Positions 34,813 through 43,311 of a stretch of DNA of 64,000 nucleotides are shown piece after piece. The notes beneath the pieces were generated by a model. The model was not told the origin of the DNA, did no database searches, and saw only the letters and a program-made list of their open reading frames with translations. The DNA comes from CAVRZJ01 sp964594125 (GTDB taxonomy: Bacteria > Acidobacteriota > Thermoanaerobaculia > Thermoanaerobaculales > Thermoanaerobaculaceae): NCBI GenBank assembly GCA_964594125.1, contig CAZQLL010000003.1, positions 134,401 to 198,400 on the forward strand. Direction: 5' to 3'. The first letter of the stretch is position 1. Each line of letters starts with the position of its first letter. The position numbers and the translations under genes are program-made.

Positions 34813-34999
34813 GGGATCCCTCGCCACGGCCTCGGCTACCGCCTCGGCCTGCGCTTCCAAGGAAACCTATCCAGATCGGAGCGCGGGCGCCCTCGCCCGC
34901 GCAGGCGGAGTCCGGGCCGGCGAGGGCGCCGGCCCTCCCGCTGGTTTCCTCTCTCGCCCGACCGCCGCGCCGCGGCGTAGGTTTGCTCGGGATGACAGC
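34813..34999 (-). repeat. Nested repeats: GTCATCCCGAGC element carrying a GGGCGCCCTCGCC hairpin, copy 2
   Basis: Read on the minus strand it starts TGTCATCCCGAGC (34986-34997) and ends GGCGAGGGATCCC (34813-34825), the two ends of a very common dispersed repeat. Between them sits a copy of the large hairpin family (34878-34940), bordered by GGAAACC (34861-34867) and GGTTTCC (34943-34949). This looks like one repeat inside another. No gene is seen in 34768-35067. Confidence 0.65.
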
Positions 35000-35067
35000 A
35001 TGTCTCGCGGGCGCCGCGTCACGCACGCCGACCGCGCCCGCACGCCGGAGTGACGCGGCTCGTCCCG

Positions 35068-36204
35068 TCACTCGACCTCGCGCATGCGCATCATCTTGCC
35101 GACGATCACCATCTTCTGGATCTCGCTGGCGCCCTCGTAGATCTGGTAGATCTTGGCGTCGCGCACCAGCTTCTCCGCCGGCATCTCGCTGGTGTAACCG
35201 TAGCCGCCGAGGATCTGCGTGCAGGCGATCGCCGCCTCCATCGCGATGTCGCTGGCGTACCACTTCGCCTCCGACGCCTCGCGGGCGTTGTCGAGCCCGT
35301 TGTCGTGCAGCCAGGCGGCGCGATAGGTGAGCAGGCGGGCGGCGTCGAGCTTGGTCATCATCTCCGCGAGCTTGAACGAGATCCCCTGGTTGGAGATGAG
35401 CTTGCGGTCGAACGTGCGGCGCCGCTTGGAGTACGACAGGGCGATCGCCAGCGCCGCTTTGGCGACGCCGCAGGCGCCCGCCGCGATCCCCGGGCGGGTG
35501 TGGTTGAACGTCTCCATCGCGATCTTGAAGCCGTCGCCCTCGGCGCCGAGGCGCAGACTTTCGGGCACCCGCACGTCCTCGAAGGTGACGCGCACGGTGT
35601 TCGACGCGTGCTGGCCGAGGTTGACCTCCTTGGGGCCGCGCACGATGCCGGGCGAGTCCGCCGGCACGATGAAGCCGGTCTGGCGGTCGTCGACGCGCGC
35701 CAGCACGAAGTACCAGCTCGCCACCGAGCCGCCCGTGATCCACCACTTGACGCCGTTGAGCACGTAGTCGTTGCCGACCTTGCGCGCCGTGGTCTTGACG
35801 CGCGCCACGTCCGAGCCGGCCTCCGGCTCGGTCACCGCGTACGCCGAGAACGACAGCTCGCGCGTCATCGGCGCCAGGAATCGCCGCTTCTGCTCGTGCG
35901 TGCCCGCGAGGATCACCGGGTACTGCGACAGCCCGTTGGCGTCGATCGCGGTCGCGATGCCGGAGCAGCCGGTGCACAGCTCCTCGGTGATGATGCAGTG
36001 CTCGACGACCGGCAGCTCGCGGCCGCCGTACTCCTTCGGCACCGAGGTGTTCATGAAACCGCGCCTGAACGCCTCGGCGCAGATGTCGGCCGGGAACTCG
36101 CCGGAGCGGTCGTAGGCGGCGGCGTTGGGCGAGATCCACTCCTCGGTGAACGTCTTGGCCTGCGCGCGCAGCTCCTGCTGCGCCGGGGAAAGGGCGAAGT
36201 TCAT
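35068..36204 (-). CDS. Acyl-CoA dehydrogenase
   Basis: 378-residue FAD enzyme that makes the alpha-beta double bond in acyl-CoA (fatty acid or branched-chain breakdown). N-terminal FALSPAQQELRAQAKTF; FAD/substrate blocks YAVTEPEAGSDVARVKT and WWITGGSVASW; GFKIAMETFNHTRPGIAAGACGVA; C-terminal TQILGGYGYTSEMPAEKLVRDAKIYQIYEGASEIQ, where the Glu in IYEGAS is the usual catalytic base of short/medium-chain types. ATG 36204 overlaps the stop of the upstream membrane protein gene (ATGA). Could work with IcmF in branched-chain acyl metabolism, but the two are 15 kb apart. Confidence 0.93.
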   Translation of the reverse strand: MNFALSPAQQELRAQAKTFTEEWISPNAAAYDRSGEFPADICAEAFRRGFMNTSVPKEYGGRELPVVEHCIITEELCTGCSGIATAIDANGLSQYPVILAGTHEQKRRFLAPMTRELSFSAYAVTEPEAGSDVARVKTTARKVGNDYVLNGVKWWITGGSVASWYFVLARVDDRQTGFIVPADSPGIVRGPKEVNLGQHASNTVRVTFEDVRVPESLRLGAEGDGFKIAMETFNHTRPGIAAGACGVAKAALAIALSYSKRRRTFDRKLISNQGISFKLAEMMTKLDAARLLTYRAAWLHDNGLDNAREASEAKWYASDIAMEAAIACTQILGGYGYTSEMPAEKLVRDAKIYQIYEGASEIQKMVIVGKMMRMREVE

Positions 36205-36749
36205 GGGTTTACAACCTCCTCCATCGGGTCGATGACCTCCGCCGGCTCGGCGAGGCGCGCGGCGGTGGCGGCGAGCACGTCGACCGGCGGGCGCTGCTCG
36301 AGGTCGGGGACGTAAGAGGTCGCGGCGAGGCTCATGCGCCCGAGCGTCATCTTCAGACCGAGCACCGCCTGCGCGGCGCCGGTCGCCAGCAGGCCGGCCA
36401 GCGCCGCCGCGGCGGCGCGCTGGCCGCCGGGAAGACGGCCGAGGTCGGCGCCGGCGGCGACCGCCGCGAGCGCCACCATCGCGAGCCCCAGCCAGAGCTT
36501 CAGCGTATGGGTGCGGTGCCACGTCACGTACAGGCGCCGCCGCTCGAGCACGCCGGAAAGGGTCGCCAGCGCTCCGACCGCGGCCACCACGAACAGCGAC
36601 GCGCGCGCCAGGAACCGCCACACTGCCGGGCCGAACGGCCCGAGCGCGGCGCCGCCGGTTGCCAGCGCGTACGCGGCCGCCGCGGCCGGCACGAACGCGA
36701 GCACCGCGTGGACCAGCATCGAGTGGAGGTGCAGCTTCGGCCCGTGCAT
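36201..36749 (-). CDS. Membrane protein, four helices, DUF2231-like
   Basis: 182 residues. LHLHSMLVHAVLAFVPAAAAAYALA, then helices around FLARASLFVVAAVGALATLSGVLE, TLKLWLGLAMVALAAVAAGA and AAAALAGLLATGAAQAVLG. Conserved His in HLHSMLVHAV and TWHRTHTLKLW could bind haem, as in cytochrome-b-like small proteins. A relative in style of 34042-34767. Start chosen at ATG 36749; the frame extends to 36803. Stop overlaps the acyl-CoA dehydrogenase start, so it may be an electron-transfer companion of that flavoenzyme. That link is an inference. Confidence 0.68.
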   Translation of the reverse strand: MHGPKLHLHSMLVHAVLAFVPAAAAAYALATGGAALGPFGPAVWRFLARASLFVVAAVGALATLSGVLERRRLYVTWHRTHTLKLWLGLAMVALAAVAAGADLGRLPGGQRAAAAALAGLLATGAAQAVLGLKMTLGRMSLAATSYVPDLEQRPPVDVLAATAARLAEPAEVIDPMEEVVNP

Positions 36750-36854
36750 CAGCGCCGCCCCGCCCGGGCCCGCCGCGCGCCGCGCGCAGCCCTCCGCCCG
36801 CAAGGCCTCGTGGTCGTCATGGTTCCCCCCGCTGCAAGCCCCGCCCCGGCGCGC

Positions 36855-37124
36855 ATGCGCACGACCGGGAGCGTCCCCGGCGTGACTTTCTCACCCTCCA
36901 GCGCGGAAGCCAAGCCGCGGTGCGGCATGAGGCGCGGCCGCTGCGTCGCCGCGTGGTCCGCGCAGCTCGGCGCCGAGGCGATCGACCTGCTGCCCGTGGC
37001 CGCCGTGCGCGGCCACCGCGAGCTCTGGATCCGTGCCGACGGCTACCCCAACGCCGCCGCGCACCACCTGTTCGCCGGCGCGCTGAGCGACCGGGGCGTC
37101 GCCGCCCATCGCCTCCGCCCGTGA
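36855..37124 (+). CDS. Small hypothetical protein
   Basis: 89 residues, not recognised. MRTTGSVPGVTFSPSSAEAK, then AIDLLPVAAVRGHRELWIRADGYPNAAAHHLFAGALSDRG. Codons end almost always in G or C in this frame, which supports it; the opposite-strand frame is an equally long shadow. ATG 36819 is an alternative start. Convergent with the HxlR gene 54 bp away. Confidence 0.45.
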   Translation: MRTTGSVPGVTFSPSSAEAKPRCGMRRGRCVAAWSAQLGAEAIDLLPVAAVRGHRELWIRADGYPNAAAHHLFAGALSDRGVAAHRLRP

Positions 37125-37178
37125 CGGCGCCGGCGCAGCGCGCGTGCCAGGAACCCGCACGAGCTCCAGACCATCGCT

Positions 37179-37538
37179 TCAGCCCCCGCCCGGCGCCCCT
37201 CCCTCGGCAGCGCCGGCGCGGACACGCTCGCCCCACGCGCGCAGCGCTTCGATCGCCGGGATCGCCGAGCGGCCGAGGTCGGTGATCGCGTAGTCGACGC
37301 GCGGCGGCACCTGGGCGAACACCGTGCGCGTGAGCAGTCCGTCGGCCTCCAGTTCGCGGAGCTGCTGCGTGAGCATCGTGTGCGTCACCGCGCCGAGCGA
37401 GCGCTTCAGCTCGCCGTAGCGCCAGACCCTGTCCTTGACACGCCACAGGATCGGCATCTTCCACTTGCCGCCGATGAGGTCGAGCGCCAGCTCGACCGGG
37501 TTGTTGTAGCGGACACCGCGGTGTTCGAAGGCCGGCAT
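37179..37538 (-). CDS. HxlR-family transcriptional regulator
   Basis: 119-residue winged-helix regulator. Family core: NNPVELALDLIGGKWKMPILWRVKDRVWRYGELKRSLGAVTHTMLTQQLRELEADGLLTRTV, then PPRVDYAITDLGRSAIPAIEAL. No cysteine is in the usual N-terminal redox position (MMPAFEHRGVRY), so it may not be a thiol switch like HypR or YodB. ATG 37538 follows AAAGGAGAG. Divergent from a DJ-1/PfpI gene and a reductase gene, which it probably controls through the AT-rich region 37539-37651. Confidence 0.9.
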   Translation of the reverse strand: MPAFEHRGVRYNNPVELALDLIGGKWKMPILWRVKDRVWRYGELKRSLGAVTHTMLTQQLRELEADGLLTRTVFAQVPPRVDYAITDLGRSAIPAIEALRAWGERVRAGAAEGGAPGGG

Positions 37539-37651
37539 CACCCTCTCCTTTACTCACAAAAAGCATAGTATATTACGTCTATCATAGTACCAGTCTGATT
37601 TGGAATATGCTGACGCTGCCTCACTGTTCTGGCCGGTCGTCGGAGGACACG
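37539..37651. promoter_or_regulatory. AT-rich divergent promoter and operator region
   Basis: The most AT-rich stretch of the window (CAAAAAGCATAGTATATTAC onward). It holds CATAGTA twice, at 37564-37570 and 37583-37589, 19 bases apart, on either side of TATTACGTCT. HxlR regulators bind as dimers to such repeats near the start of divergent genes. The plus-strand operon begins at ATG 37652, the minus-strand regulator at 37538. Confidence 0.55.
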
Positions 37652-38389
37652 ATGAGCGAGCATGCAGACACGGCACGAAACAGGAAGCGGATCCTCATGG
37701 TCGTCGCCAACCCGGCGGTCTCGACGACGCTGGGCTGGCCGGTGGGGTTCTGGGCGGCGGAGCTGACGCACGCCTGGTACGAGTTCCGGGAAGCAGGCTA
37801 CGAGGTGGTCATCGCCAGCCCGAACGGCGGCAGGGTCGAGGTGGACGCCCTCTCCGACCCCCGCGACGCGTCCGGCTACTCGGCGGACGACGTCCTCAGC
37901 ATGGGGTTCCTCGCGACGCCGGGGCTGGCGGCGCTGCTGGAGGCCACGCCGGCGATCGCCGACCTCGACTGGGGCGCGTTCGACGCCCTCTACATCGCCG
38001 GCGGGCAGTCGCCGATGTTCACGTTCCGCGGCGACCAGCGGCTGTCGCGCCTGATCCGCGCCTTTCACGACGCGGGCAAGGTCGTCGCGGCGGTGTGCCA
38101 CGGCGTCGCGGCGCTGCTCGACATCCGGCTCGACGACGGCACGCCGCTGGTCGCCGGCCGCCTGCTGACCGGGTTCGCCAACAGCGAGGAGGACCATGCT
38201 GACCGTGCGGTGGGGCGGAAGGTGATGCCGTTCCGCATCGAGGACGAGGCGCGGGCGCTCGGCGCCAGCTTCTCGGCGGCAGGCGCGTTCCGGCCGCACG
38301 CGGTGCGCGACGGCAATCTGATCACCGGCCAGCAGCAGCACTCCGGCCGGTTGGCGGCGGAGCTCGTGATCGAGGCGCTCGGGAGGTAG
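37652..38389 (+). CDS. DJ-1/PfpI-family protein (Hsp31-like glyoxalase or deglycase)
   Basis: 245 residues of the class I glutamine amidotransferase-like fold. RILMVVANPAVSTTLGWPVGFWAAELTHAWYEFREAGYEVVIASP opens the domain; the nucleophile is Cys in AAVCHGVAALL; conserved Glu is in the N-terminal strand region (FWAAELTH). YIAGGQSPMF and FANSEEDHADRA belong to the HchA/YDR533C branch. Known members detoxify methylglyoxal or have chaperone activity. First gene of a two-gene run divergent from HxlR, fitting an electrophile or aldehyde response. Confidence 0.87.
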   Translation: MSEHADTARNRKRILMVVANPAVSTTLGWPVGFWAAELTHAWYEFREAGYEVVIASPNGGRVEVDALSDPRDASGYSADDVLSMGFLATPGLAALLEATPAIADLDWGAFDALYIAGGQSPMFTFRGDQRLSRLIRAFHDAGKVVAAVCHGVAALLDIRLDDGTPLVAGRLLTGFANSEEDHADRAVGRKVMPFRIEDEARALGASFSAAGAFRPHAVRDGNLITGQQQHSGRLAAELVIEALGR

Positions 38390-38391
38390 GC

Positions 38392-39027
38392 ATGGACACG
38401 ACGATCGCGATCATCGGGGCGGGAAACGTCGGTGCGGCGCTCGCCGAGCGCCTGACGGCGTCGGGCTACGCAGTGCGGCTCGGCGTCAAGCCGGGAACCG
38501 ACGCCGCGGCGCTGCTCGGGCGCTGCAACGGGCGGGCCGTGGCGGTGCCCGTGGCGGAGGCGGCGGAGGGGTGCGAGGTCGTCTTCCTCTGCGTGCCGGC
38601 GGGGGCCGCGGTGGCCGCCGCCTGCGCGGCCGGCAACCTCGCGCGCAGGATCCTCGTCGACTGCACGAACCCGGTGCGGTGGGAGGACGGCCCGGTGCTG
38701 GCGCCGCCGCCGGAGGGCTCGGTGGCGGCGGCGCTCGCCGAGGCGCTGCCCGAGGCGCGCGTGGTCAAGGGGTTCAACACCTTCGGCGCCGAGATCCACC
38801 GCGACCCGGCGCTCGCCTCCGGCCCGGCGGAGGTGCTGCTCGCCGGCGACGATGGGATCGCGCTCGAGCGCGTCGGCGAGGTGGCGCTGCGTGCCGGCTT
38901 CTCGCCGATCGCCGCCGGCGGCTTGCGCAACGCCGCGCTGCTCGAGGCGCTCGCCGTGCTGTGGATCCACCTGGCGCTGGTCGGCGGCCAGGGCCGCCAG
39001 TTCGCCTTCGCCCTGGCGCGGCGGTAG
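38392..39027 (+). CDS. F420/NADP oxidoreductase-like reductase
   Basis: 211 residues. Rossmann fold with TIAIIGAGNVGAALAERLTASGYAV; then VVFLCVPAGAA, LARRILVDCTNPV, and VVKGFNTFGAEI, the pattern of the F420H2:NADP+ reductase family and of its bacterial relatives. Whether F420 is used cannot be told; no F420 genes are in view. ATG starts 2 bp behind the previous stop, so it forms an operon with the DJ-1/PfpI gene under HxlR control. The family keeps a similar C-terminal helix bundle (LRNAALLEALAVLWIHLAL). Confidence 0.85.
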   Translation: MDTTIAIIGAGNVGAALAERLTASGYAVRLGVKPGTDAAALLGRCNGRAVAVPVAEAAEGCEVVFLCVPAGAAVAAACAAGNLARRILVDCTNPVRWEDGPVLAPPPEGSVAAALAEALPEARVVKGFNTFGAEIHRDPALASGPAEVLLAGDDGIALERVGEVALRAGFSPIAAGGLRNAALLEALAVLWIHLALVGGQGRQFAFALARR

Positions 39028-39242
39028 CCTGCGCGCGTGGCGGCGTGCGGTCCAGTGGCCGCATGCCGCCCCGCCGCGCCCGCGTCCTCGCCGTCGTCGA
39101 CACGCTCGCCACGCCGGGGCCGACGTCCGCCGAGATGGCGTCCTACCTCGCCCCGTCGTTCGTGCGGTTCGTCGGCCTGGCCGTGGCGACGGCGATCGCC
39201 CTGCGGCCCGCCGACGTCGGCGAGCGCCGGTGCGTCGGGCGA

Positions 39243-42200
39243 CTACCCCGCACGCAGGCGCGCATCGCGCCACGGCTGCGCCCTGTCGGGGCCGCCCCCG
39301 GCCGGCTCGGCGGCGGACCAGCGCTCGTACAGGTCGACGAGGGCGTCGAGGACGGCGACGCGCTGGCGCGCCCCGGGGGGGCCGAGCTCGGCAAGCGCCT
39401 TCTCGGCGGCGAGGAGCTGCGCCTCGGCGGCGGCGAAGCGGCCGGTGTGCGAGAGGAACGCCGCATAGTGCCGGCGCGCCTCCGCGCGGTGGCCGGGAGG
39501 CAACGCGTCGGGCGGCGAGTCGACGGCTGAGCGGAAAAGCTCGTCGGCCTCCCGCGTCTCGCCGCGGGCGGCGACGGCGCGTCCGAGGCTCACGTTGAGG
39601 CTGAGCGTGCGGCCGTGCCCGGCGCCGTAGACCGCCGCCATTCCCTCCCGGCTGGGGCGCAGCTCCGCCTCGGCCTCGGCGAAGCGTCCGAGGTCGCAGA
39701 GAACGCGCGCGTGCGAGCCGCGCGTCGTGAGCGTCGCCGCGTGCTGCGGGCCGAGCGCCTCGGCGAGGCGCGCCGCCGCGTCGGCGAACAGCGCCTCCGC
39801 CTCCCGGTACTGCCCGCGCTCGCGCAGCACGTTGCCGATGTCGCCCATGGTGATCGCGATCTGGTCGTGCTTCTCGCCGAGCACCTGCTTTCTCCCCGCG
39901 AGGACCGCGCGGAAGAGCGCCTCGGCGCGGTCCAGGTCGCCCTTTCGGAAGTACAGGCGGGCAAGGTTGTTGGACTGCAGCAGGGTGTCCGGGTGGAGCT
40001 CGCCGCGGCGGGCGGTGTAGATCGCGAGCGCCTCCTGGAACAGCGTCTCCGCCTCGTCGAGCTCGCCGACCGCCGTGAGGCCGTAGGCGAGGTTGGCGAG
40101 GTCGCTCGCGATCCCCACGCTGTCCGGCTCGAGCGTGCGCCGGTGGATCGCCAGCGCCTCGCGCTTGAGCGGGATGGCGGCCGCCTCGCCCTGCCGCTCG
40201 CCGATCACCAGCGAGAGCCTGATGAGGGCGTCGGCGACCGGCGCGGAGCCTTCGCCGTGGAGCCGCGTGGTCATGGCCAGGGCCTCGCGGTACATCGCCT
40301 CGGCCTCGGCCCACTCGCCGCGCCGGCGCAGCACGTTGCCGAGCGCGGACAGACCGGCCGCGACCTGCGGGTGGTCGCCGCCGTAGAGGGAGCGGTTGAG
40401 GGCGATCGCCTCGCGGATCGTCGCCTCCGCGCCGGCGAGGTCGCCCTTGTTCTCGAGCAGGTAGCCGATGTTGACGAGGTCCACGGCGACGTAGGGGTGC
40501 TTCTCGCCGACCACCTTGCGGTGCATGGCGAGTGCCTCGCGGTACAGCGTCTCGGCCTCGGCGAACGAGCCGCGGTAGTGCATGAGATTGCCCAGGCTGT
40601 TGAGGCTCACGGCGACGGAGTCGTGCTCGGCGCCGAGCGCCCGGCGCTTGATCGCGAGCCCCTCGCGCAGCAGCGGCTCGGCCTCGTCGAAGCGGCTCGA
40701 CTCGGCGAGGACGTTTCCGAGGTCCGTCGCGGCCTCGCCGGTTCCCAGGTCGGGCTCGGGGGCGAGCGCTCGCCGCATGGCGAGCGCCTCGCGGAAGAGC
40801 GCCTCCGCCTCGGCGAGCCGCTTGCGACTCCACTGCACGTTGCCCAGGATCGTGAGGTCCTGCGCCATATCGGCGCTGCCGCGTGGGGCGATCGCGCGGT
40901 GGGTGGCCAGCGCCGTCGTGGCGTGCTTCTCGGCGGCGTCGAGCTCGCCGAGCTGGTGGTACGTTCGCCCGAGCACCTGCTGGATGCCGGCCGCCACCTC
41001 GGGCTGGCCGGCGAGCTCCGCCGCGACGCGCGCGGCGGTGTGGTCGAGCACCTCGCGCAGCAGCGCGGTGTCGCGGCCGCGCGCGATCGAGGGACCGACG
41101 CCCGTCAACATCTCGCCGAGGAAAGCGGCCACCTGCGCGGCCTTCGCGCCCTCGGTGCGCGCCCGCAGGTACATCGCGCTGCTCACCGCGCTGGCCACGG
41201 CGAGGACCGCGAACACCGACGCCGCCGCGCCGACGAGCGCGCGGTGTCGCTGCACGTACTTGCGCACGCGGTACGTCCGCGACGGGGCGCGCGCCAGGAT
41301 CGGCTGCGAGGTGAGGTAGCGGTCGACGTCGTCGGAGAGCGCCGCGACGCTGCCGTAGCGCTGCTCGGGATCCTTCTCCAGCGCCTTGACGACGATCGTC
41401 TCGACGTCGGCGTCGAGCCGCCGCGTCCCGCTCCAGCTCTGGCTGAGCGAGCGCGGCGGCTGCTCGCAGATCACGCGCACGGCCTCGGCCAGCGCGGCGC
41501 CGTAAAGGTCGTACGGCCGGCGCCCGGAGAGGAGCTCGTACAGGATCACGCCGAGCGCGTACACGTCGGTGCGCACGTCGATCGCCTCGACCTCGCCGCG
41601 CGCCTGCTCGGGCGCCATGTACTGCAGGGTGCCCTTGATCATGCCGATCTCGGTCATCATCGAGGCGGCCACCGCCTCGACGTCGGTGAGACGGGCGAGG
41701 CCGAAGTCGAGGATCTTCACCCCCGGCAGCGGCGGGCCGCCGGCGGAGGCGCCCGACCCCGCCCCGTCGGTGACGACGACGTTGGACGGCTTGAGGTCGC
41801 GGTGGATCACCCCGCGCTGGTGGGCGTAGCTGACCGCCTCGCAGATCGTGCGGAACAGCCGCAACCGCAGCTCGAGCTCCTCCCTGGTCACGGCCTGCGG
41901 GCGAGCGGCGAGCCACTCGCCGAGCGTCGAGCCGCGCACGAGCTCCATGGCGAAGAAGTCGTGCCCGTCCTCGGTGTGGCCCGACTCGTAGATCGCGGCG
42001 ATGTTCGGGTGCTTGAGGCGGCCGAGGATTTCCGCCTCGCGGTGGAACATGCGGGCGTGGAGGTCGTCGACGTAGTGCCCCTGGCGCATGACCTTGAGCG
42101 CGACAAGACGGCGCGGGTGCTGCTGCTCGGCTTCCCAGACGACGCCCATCCCGCCCTGGCCGAGCAGCCCGAGGATGCGGTAGCCGCCGATCGAGGCCGG

Positions 42201-42392
42201 CATCGGCCGGGACGCCGTCGTGGCCGGCGGCGGAGCGGCGGAAGGCGGCGGCGCGCCGACGCCGGAGAGCGTCGGCGCCAGCTCCGGAGCGACGCCGGCG
42301 ACAGGCGGTCCACCGTCAGCACGCTCTACGGGCGCGGCGTGCGCCTCGTCATGCGACCCGGGCTGCGGGTCCTCGTCGTGTCGGTTCGTCAT
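39243..42392 (-). CDS. Ser/Thr protein kinase with long TPR region
   Basis: 1049 residues, membrane bound. The first 68 residues are Pro/Ala rich. Kinase domain ~71-345: glycine loop LGQGGMGVVWEAE, K100 in LVALKVM, catalytic HRDLKPSN (D199), DFG at 229-231, then GTLQYMAPEQARGEVEAIDVRTDVYALGVILYELLSG. One transmembrane helix near 405-430 (AAASVFAVLAVASAVSSAMYL). The rest is about fourteen TPR units of the kinesin-light-chain type, such as EAEALFREALAMRRAL and AEAMYREALAMTTRLHG. Such PknB-like/TPR kinases are frequent in Acidobacteriota, Planctomycetota and myxobacteria. Start ATG 42392; targets unknown. Confidence 0.92.
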   Translation of the reverse strand: MTNRHDEDPQPGSHDEAHAAPVERADGGPPVAGVAPELAPTLSGVGAPPPSAAPPPATTASRPMPASIGGYRILGLLGQGGMGVVWEAEQQHPRRLVALKVMRQGHYVDDLHARMFHREAEILGRLKHPNIAAIYESGHTEDGHDFFAMELVRGSTLGEWLAARPQAVTREELELRLRLFRTICEAVSYAHQRGVIHRDLKPSNVVVTDGAGSGASAGGPPLPGVKILDFGLARLTDVEAVAASMMTEIGMIKGTLQYMAPEQARGEVEAIDVRTDVYALGVILYELLSGRRPYDLYGAALAEAVRVICEQPPRSLSQSWSGTRRLDADVETIVVKALEKDPEQRYGSVAALSDDVDRYLTSQPILARAPSRTYRVRKYVQRHRALVGAAASVFAVLAVASAVSSAMYLRARTEGAKAAQVAAFLGEMLTGVGPSIARGRDTALLREVLDHTAARVAAELAGQPEVAAGIQQVLGRTYHQLGELDAAEKHATTALATHRAIAPRGSADMAQDLTILGNVQWSRKRLAEAEALFREALAMRRALAPEPDLGTGEAATDLGNVLAESSRFDEAEPLLREGLAIKRRALGAEHDSVAVSLNSLGNLMHYRGSFAEAETLYREALAMHRKVVGEKHPYVAVDLVNIGYLLENKGDLAGAEATIREAIALNRSLYGGDHPQVAAGLSALGNVLRRRGEWAEAEAMYREALAMTTRLHGEGSAPVADALIRLSLVIGERQGEAAAIPLKREALAIHRRTLEPDSVGIASDLANLAYGLTAVGELDEAETLFQEALAIYTARRGELHPDTLLQSNNLARLYFRKGDLDRAEALFRAVLAGRKQVLGEKHDQIAITMGDIGNVLRERGQYREAEALFADAAARLAEALGPQHAATLTTRGSHARVLCDLGRFAEAEAELRPSREGMAAVYGAGHGRTLSLNVSLGRAVAARGETREADELFRSAVDSPPDALPPGHRAEARRHYAAFLSHTGRFAAAEAQLLAAEKALAELGPPGARQRVAVLDALVDLYERWSAAEPAGGGPDRAQPWRDARLRAG

Positions 42393-42564
42393 CGGCCCCC
42401 CGGGGTCGCCGCCGCGGCCCATCCGTCGTGCCGGCGCCGTCGGTCGCGCAGCCGACAACGGCGCCGACCCACCGCCCATTCCGGGGCGCTGGGATACGCG
42501 GTGATCCCGGAGGGAACCGGCGCGGCGCGGGCCGGCGACCGTCGACCTGTGCTAGGTTCTGCAC

Positions 42565-42906
42565 ATGAAGATCGTCTCGACGCCGATAGCGCTGGCCGAG
42601 CTGGATGCAATGGCCGAAGCTGGCTTCGGCGTCCTCGTCAAGGCGGTTGTCGACGTCGACCGCCGCCTGATGGCGGTCGATGCCGAGCTCCACGCGGACG
42701 AGGAGGCTCTCCTGCTTGCCGATGGATCGCGGCAGGAGCACCTCTGGGGCATCAACCTCTACCCCGGCCTGCCGGTCGAGGAGTGGGTGGAGTTCGACGC
42801 GATGATCAACGTCCGGCCGAGTCGCGGCAATCCGACGCGCGGCGTCGAGGATCCCGTCACGCGGGAGCGCATCCTCGCCGTGGTCTCGGCCCTGGTGGCA
42901 CGATGA
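42565..42906 (+). CDS. DUF5674 family protein
   Basis: 113 residues. MKIVSTPIALAELDAMAEAGFG, then VKAVVDVDRRLMAVDAELHADEEALLLADGS, RQEHLWGINLYPG, and EFDAMINVRPSRGNPTRGVEDPVTRERIL are the whole family signature. Function is unknown. Only 12 bases separate a TAGGTT box from the ATG and there is no Shine-Dalgarno sequence, so the message may be leaderless. The stop overlaps the next start (ATGA). Divergent from the kinase gene by 172 bp. Confidence 0.87.
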   Translation: MKIVSTPIALAELDAMAEAGFGVLVKAVVDVDRRLMAVDAELHADEEALLLADGSRQEHLWGINLYPGLPVEEWVEFDAMINVRPSRGNPTRGVEDPVTRERILAVVSALVAR

Positions 42907-43247
42907 CCACGCCCCACCACAAGGCCCTGACCCTGGAACACTGGCGCGCGCTCTCGCTCGCCGAGCGCATGGCGAACGTCGGCAGCGAGGTCGGCCGGGC
43001 CATCGCCTGGCGGCACAGGAACCGGGAGGTCGCCCGCCTCGCGCTGGAGCGCGCGCTCGAGCTGCTCGACCTGACGATGCAGACGGTCGTCGATTCCCCG
43101 CCGAGGCTGCGCGAGCTGACCCGCACCCGCGAGGTGCTGGTCGACTCCTTTCTCTTCGACAACCAGTACGGGTCCAGCGACGCTCTCTGGGCGCGGACCT
43201 TCGACGCCTGGGCTTACGCCGCCGCCCTGCGGCGCGCGGCGCGCTGA
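42903..43247 (+). CDS. Hypothetical protein coupled to DUF5674
   Basis: 114 residues, all-helical: LTLEHWRALSLAERMANVGSEVGRAIAWR, then REVARLALERALELLDLTM and LRELTRTREVLVDSFLFDNQYGSSDALWARTFDAWAYAAAL. Overlaps the DUF5674 gene by 4 bases. The same DUF5674-helical pair is common as a two-gene unit, and the size and coupling resemble a toxin-antitoxin pair, but no nuclease or DNA-binding motif is present. I do not assign a function. Confidence 0.72.
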   Translation: MTTPHHKALTLEHWRALSLAERMANVGSEVGRAIAWRHRNREVARLALERALELLDLTMQTVVDSPPRLRELTRTREVLVDSFLFDNQYGSSDALWARTFDAWAYAAALRRAAR

Positions 43248-43311
43248 CCGCCCGGGAGGCGTCGCTCCCGCAGGGTCATCAGGCCACCTCGAGACTCAGT
43301 CGGTACCCGTC

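Noticed and set aside
39063..39242. Short plus-strand frame beginning MPPRRARVLAVVDTLATPG behind the reductase gene
   Set aside because: Good codon bias but it runs into the opposite kinase gene without own end and has no recognisable family; may be a remnant, not listed as a gene.
42903..43247. DUF5674 partner considered as a proven toxin
   Set aside because: No nuclease, kinase or pore motif; only size and coupling support it, so it was left as unknown.
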